Part shown: in pieces, positions 42,306-44,297 of the stretch
Position numbering within the stretch: the first letter of the stretch is position 1
Layout: each line of letters opens with the position of its first letter
Assembly (NCBI GenBank): GCA_047972135.1
Contig: JBKEAJ010000129.1
Location: 1-44,297 of the forward strand
DNA length: 44,297 nt
Source of the DNA: JBKEAJ01 sp047972135
GTDB lineage: Bacteria > Bacteroidota > Bacteroidia > Bacteroidales > Prolixibacteraceae
Direction of reading: 5' to 3'
The notes under the pieces: generated by a model
What the model saw: the letters and a program-made list of their open reading frames with translations, nothing else
Databases searched by the model: none
Told to the model about the DNA's origin: nothing
Translations under genes and position numbers: made by a program

Positions 42306-43937
42306 ATGAGAAAAACAATATTACTACTGTTTATCTTTATTGCGGGCCTTGCGACCTCTGCCTTTGCAGATGTCAAAAGCGAGCTTATACAAGGTAAATG
42401 GATAAATAGTTCGGACGGCAATATTACGCTTGCCACTTACGACCCCAAGGCAGAGTATGCTGAGGAGCTATCAACGGCGACACGCCTAAAGACTTTGAAT
42501 TTCAAGGCAGACGGCACGTTCACCATGGACTCTATCAAACAGCGTTACAACGGGCAATGGAGCTTAAGCGGCAATACCGTTATAATGACCTTTGCGTCCA
42601 AAACAGTAACTCACTATCGTTCTAAATCCGATCCTAACAGCTTGGACAGCAACTACGATTATTTCAACGAGGAACTACAACTACCTCAGAGACAGCTCAC
42701 TTTCAACAATGGCGAGCTTCTCGGCGATGGACATGCATATCTGAATTACAGCGATGCAATAGCAGGTTTGATGAACTTTTGGGAGTTTACAGGTTTTGCA
42801 AATTTCACGTACAAACACCTGATAATGATAATCATAGGCTTAATTTTCATCTATCTTGCTATAAGGTACGATTTTGAGCCTTTGCTACTTATCCCCATCG
42901 GAACAGGGATTATCATTGGTAATATTCCGATGTTTCAGGCTATTGATTTCAACCTAAAACTCGGTATTTATGAACCTGGTTCTGTTTTGTTCTATCTTTA
43001 TCAAGGGGTTGTACAGGGCTGGTATCCTCCACTGATATTCTTGGGAATTGGAGCAATGACGGACTTCTCGTCCTTGATTTCCAATCCGAAGTTGATGTTT
43101 TTGGGAGCAGCTGCACAAATAGGTATTTTCATCACCTTTATCGGAGCTATTTATTTGGGCTTTGAGCTACCCGAAGCGGGAGCAATAGGTATTATCGGCG
43201 GAGCTGATGGTCCGACAGCGATATTCCTATCCTCGAAACTTGCCAATGGGCTAAATGTGCTGCCAGATGGCAGTACGGTCAAGAACCTCATCGGTCCTAT
43301 TGCCATTGCGGCTTATTCGTACATGGCTCTGGTTCCTGTAATACAACCACCTGTAATTAGGCTACTTACAAGCAAAAAAGAAAGAGTTATCAAGATGAAA
43401 CCACCACGTGCGGTTTCAAAACTTGAGAAAATTCTCTTCCCCATCGTAGGGCTAATTCTTACAACAATGATTGCCCCATCTGCAATATCACTACTGGGCA
43501 TGCTTTTCTTTGGTAACATTTTGAAAGAGTCGGGAGTTACAAATCGTCTTGCCAATACGGCAAGCAACCCTCTAATCGACACTATCACAATGCTTTTAGG
43601 TATCACAGTTGGAGCATCTACGCAGGCTGATGTTTTCCTGACAGCTTCGTCTATCAAGATATTCTTGTTGGGAGCCGTGTCTTTCGTTATAGCAACGGCA
43701 GGAGGTTTGCTGGGAGCTAAGTTGATGAATGTTTTTCTTCCGAAAGGTAAGAAAATCAACCCGATGATTGGAGCAGCCGGAGTATCGGCAGTACCCGACA
43801 GCGCAAGGGTTGTACACACTTTAGGCATAAAAGAAGACCCCACCAACTATCTACTGATGCACGCCATGGCACCCAATGTGTCGGGAGTGATTGGTTCGGC
43901 AGTTGCTGCGGGTATTCTGCTGAGCTTTTTGATGTAG
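42306..43937 (+). CDS. oadB: Sodium-pumping decarboxylase beta subunit with secreted N-terminal domain
   Basis: A 543-residue protein. Residues about 170-543 are a full OadB/MmdB membrane subunit with GGADGPTAIF (D301, the key sodium-binding aspartate) and GVSAVPDSARV. In front lies a signal peptide (1-21, cleavage after SAFA) and a domain of about 130 residues (IQGKWINSSDGNI, FKADGTFTMDS, GQWSLSGNTVIMTF) with the look of a lipocalin-like beta-barrel. The family is normally about 380-430 residues without such a part. The extra domain should face the periplasm. The terminator at 43961 follows. Confidence 0.93.
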   Translation: MRKTILLLFIFIAGLATSAFADVKSELIQGKWINSSDGNITLATYDPKAEYAEELSTATRLKTLNFKADGTFTMDSIKQRYNGQWSLSGNTVIMTFASKTVTHYRSKSDPNSLDSNYDYFNEELQLPQRQLTFNNGELLGDGHAYLNYSDAIAGLMNFWEFTGFANFTYKHLIMIIIGLIFIYLAIRYDFEPLLLIPIGTGIIIGNIPMFQAIDFNLKLGIYEPGSVLFYLYQGVVQGWYPPLIFLGIGAMTDFSSLISNPKLMFLGAAAQIGIFITFIGAIYLGFELPEAGAIGIIGGADGPTAIFLSSKLANGLNVLPDGSTVKNLIGPIAIAAYSYMALVPVIQPPVIRLLTSKKERVIKMKPPRAVSKLEKILFPIVGLILTTMIAPSAISLLGMLFFGNILKESGVTNRLANTASNPLIDTITMLLGITVGASTQADVFLTASSIKIFLLGAVSFVIATAGGLLGAKLMNVFLPKGKKINPMIGAAGVSAVPDSARVVHTLGIKEDPTNYLLMHAMAPNVSGVIGSAVAAGILLSFLM

Positions 43938-43960
43938 AAAAGTCAGAAATTACAATATCA

Positions 43961-43994
43961 ACGCATCGGCAAGGTTTTGTCGGTGCGTTTTTCG
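43961..43994 (+). terminator. Intrinsic terminator after oadB
   Basis: ACGCATCGGCAA (43961-43972) pairs with TTGTCGGTGCGT (43977-43988), with two G-U pairs, and is followed by TTTTTCGTTT. It closes the mce-mmd-oad unit. Confidence 0.8.
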
Positions 43995-44006
43995 TTTGTA
44001 TTTTAC

Positions 44007-44014
44007 TAGCTTTG
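44007..44014 (+). promoter_or_regulatory. Candidate -7 element of the pabB-like gene
   Basis: TAGCTTTG matches TAnnTTTG and lies 15 bases before the ATG at 44030, leaving only a very short leader. A well-spaced -33 box is not obvious. Confidence 0.4.
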
Positions 44015-44029
44015 TGCGATATTTTTAGA

Positions 44030-44297
44030 ATGAGCATGAGAGAATCTACTATATTTACCGTTGATGACAAGGTGAAATTTAAGCAGAAGGCACTTCAATA
44101 TGCACACAGGATGCACAAACAGGTAGTTGCATTGGACAGTTCGGACTACGACAAGGACAAATACTCAAAATACGATTTTCTGATAGCCTTCGATGCTCTG
44201 CAGGTGTTCTCACATGATAAAAACGGTCTTAAAGAAGCCTCAGAGCTTAATGACTGGGCATTTGGCTATATTTCTTATGATTTCAAAAATGAATTGG
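44030..44297 (+). CDS. Chorismate-binding enzyme, 5' part (PabB/TrpE type)
   Basis: Eighty-nine codons to the window edge. The N-terminal sequence, with DFLIAFDALQVF and NDWAFGYISYDFKNEL, is that of the Bacteroidota aminodeoxychorismate synthase component I group, where the segment precedes the chorismate-binding domain. The ATG at 44036 is a second possible start. It begins 35 bases after the terminator stem of oadB and is separately transcribed. The catalytic domain lies outside the window, so PabB and TrpE/MenF cannot be told apart for certain. Confidence 0.7.
   Translation, partial: MSMRESTIFTVDDKVKFKQKALQYAHRMHKQVVALDSSDYDKDKYSKYDFLIAFDALQVFSHDKNGLKEASELNDWAFGYISYDFKNEL

Noticed and set aside
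43313..43846. 177-codon minus-strand frame inside oadB
   Set aside because: Antisense shadow of membrane-protein codons; no promoter or family support.

Overview
The window comes from a low-GC member of the Bacteroidota, most likely Bacteroidales. The evidence is a SusC/SusD pair with a sulfatase, lipoprotein and secretion signals of the usual Bacteroidota type, several candidate promoters of the TAnnTTTG (-7) class with almost no Shine-Dalgarno sequences, and a complete sodium-pumping methylmalonyl-CoA decarboxylase cluster typical of propionate-forming anaerobes. No rRNA, tRNA or CRISPR array was recognised. The genus cannot be named from what is visible.

Layout. 1-450: 3' end of an IS256-type transposase broken by an in-frame TGA, followed by a 50-bp near-perfect palindrome. 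486-2120: a DUF3943 envelope protein and a secreted protein of unknown function. 2352-10084 (minus strand): Nudix hydrolase, Xaa-Pro aminopeptidase, SLC13-type permease, cysD, cysN and a PLP-dependent acyl transferase of the serine palmitoyltransferase / cysteate acyltransferase group; cysD has its own good promoter candidate. 10313-12290: an Omp85-type barrel and a RelE/ParE toxin-antitoxin pair. 12326-22486: a polysaccharide utilisation locus with susC, susD and an unclassified TIM-barrel glycosidase-like lipoprotein on the minus strand and a divergent lipoprotein sulfatase, suggesting a sulfated glycan as substrate. 22695-29551: a second Omp85-type barrel, DUF5063 protein, 3'-5' exonuclease, low-molecular-weight phosphatase, MATE exporter and a divergent pair of paralogous glycosyltransferase-like genes. 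29613-38737: TPR membrane protein, malQ, aroA, aroB, fructosamine-kinase-like protein, a secreted unknown, ettA and a GNAT-like protein. 39368-43937: mce, mmdA, oadG-like, biotin carrier and an oadB with an unusual secreted N-terminal domain. 44030 to the edge: the start of a pabB/trpE-type gene.

The gene-free stretches are rich in interspersed repeats. Five copies of a roughly 71-bp element bounded by CATTGCGAG/CTCGCAATG are present; three belong to a larger composite with a GGGCAGAA hairpin and a further shared tail. Two of these composites lie in direct orientation on either side of the sulfatase. A different element of about 45-50 nt sits immediately upstream of the ATG of three unrelated genes, always in the same orientation to the gene.

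How the genes work together. SusC/SusD import an oligosaccharide released and desulfated by the glycosidase-like lipoprotein and the sulfatase. CysD/CysN activate sulfate, perhaps brought in by the neighbouring SLC13 permease, and the adjoining acyl transferase raises the possibility of a sulfonolipid locus. The mce-mmd-oad cluster turns methylmalonyl-CoA into propionyl-CoA and couples this to sodium export. AroA, AroB and the terminal PabB-like protein belong to chorismate metabolism.
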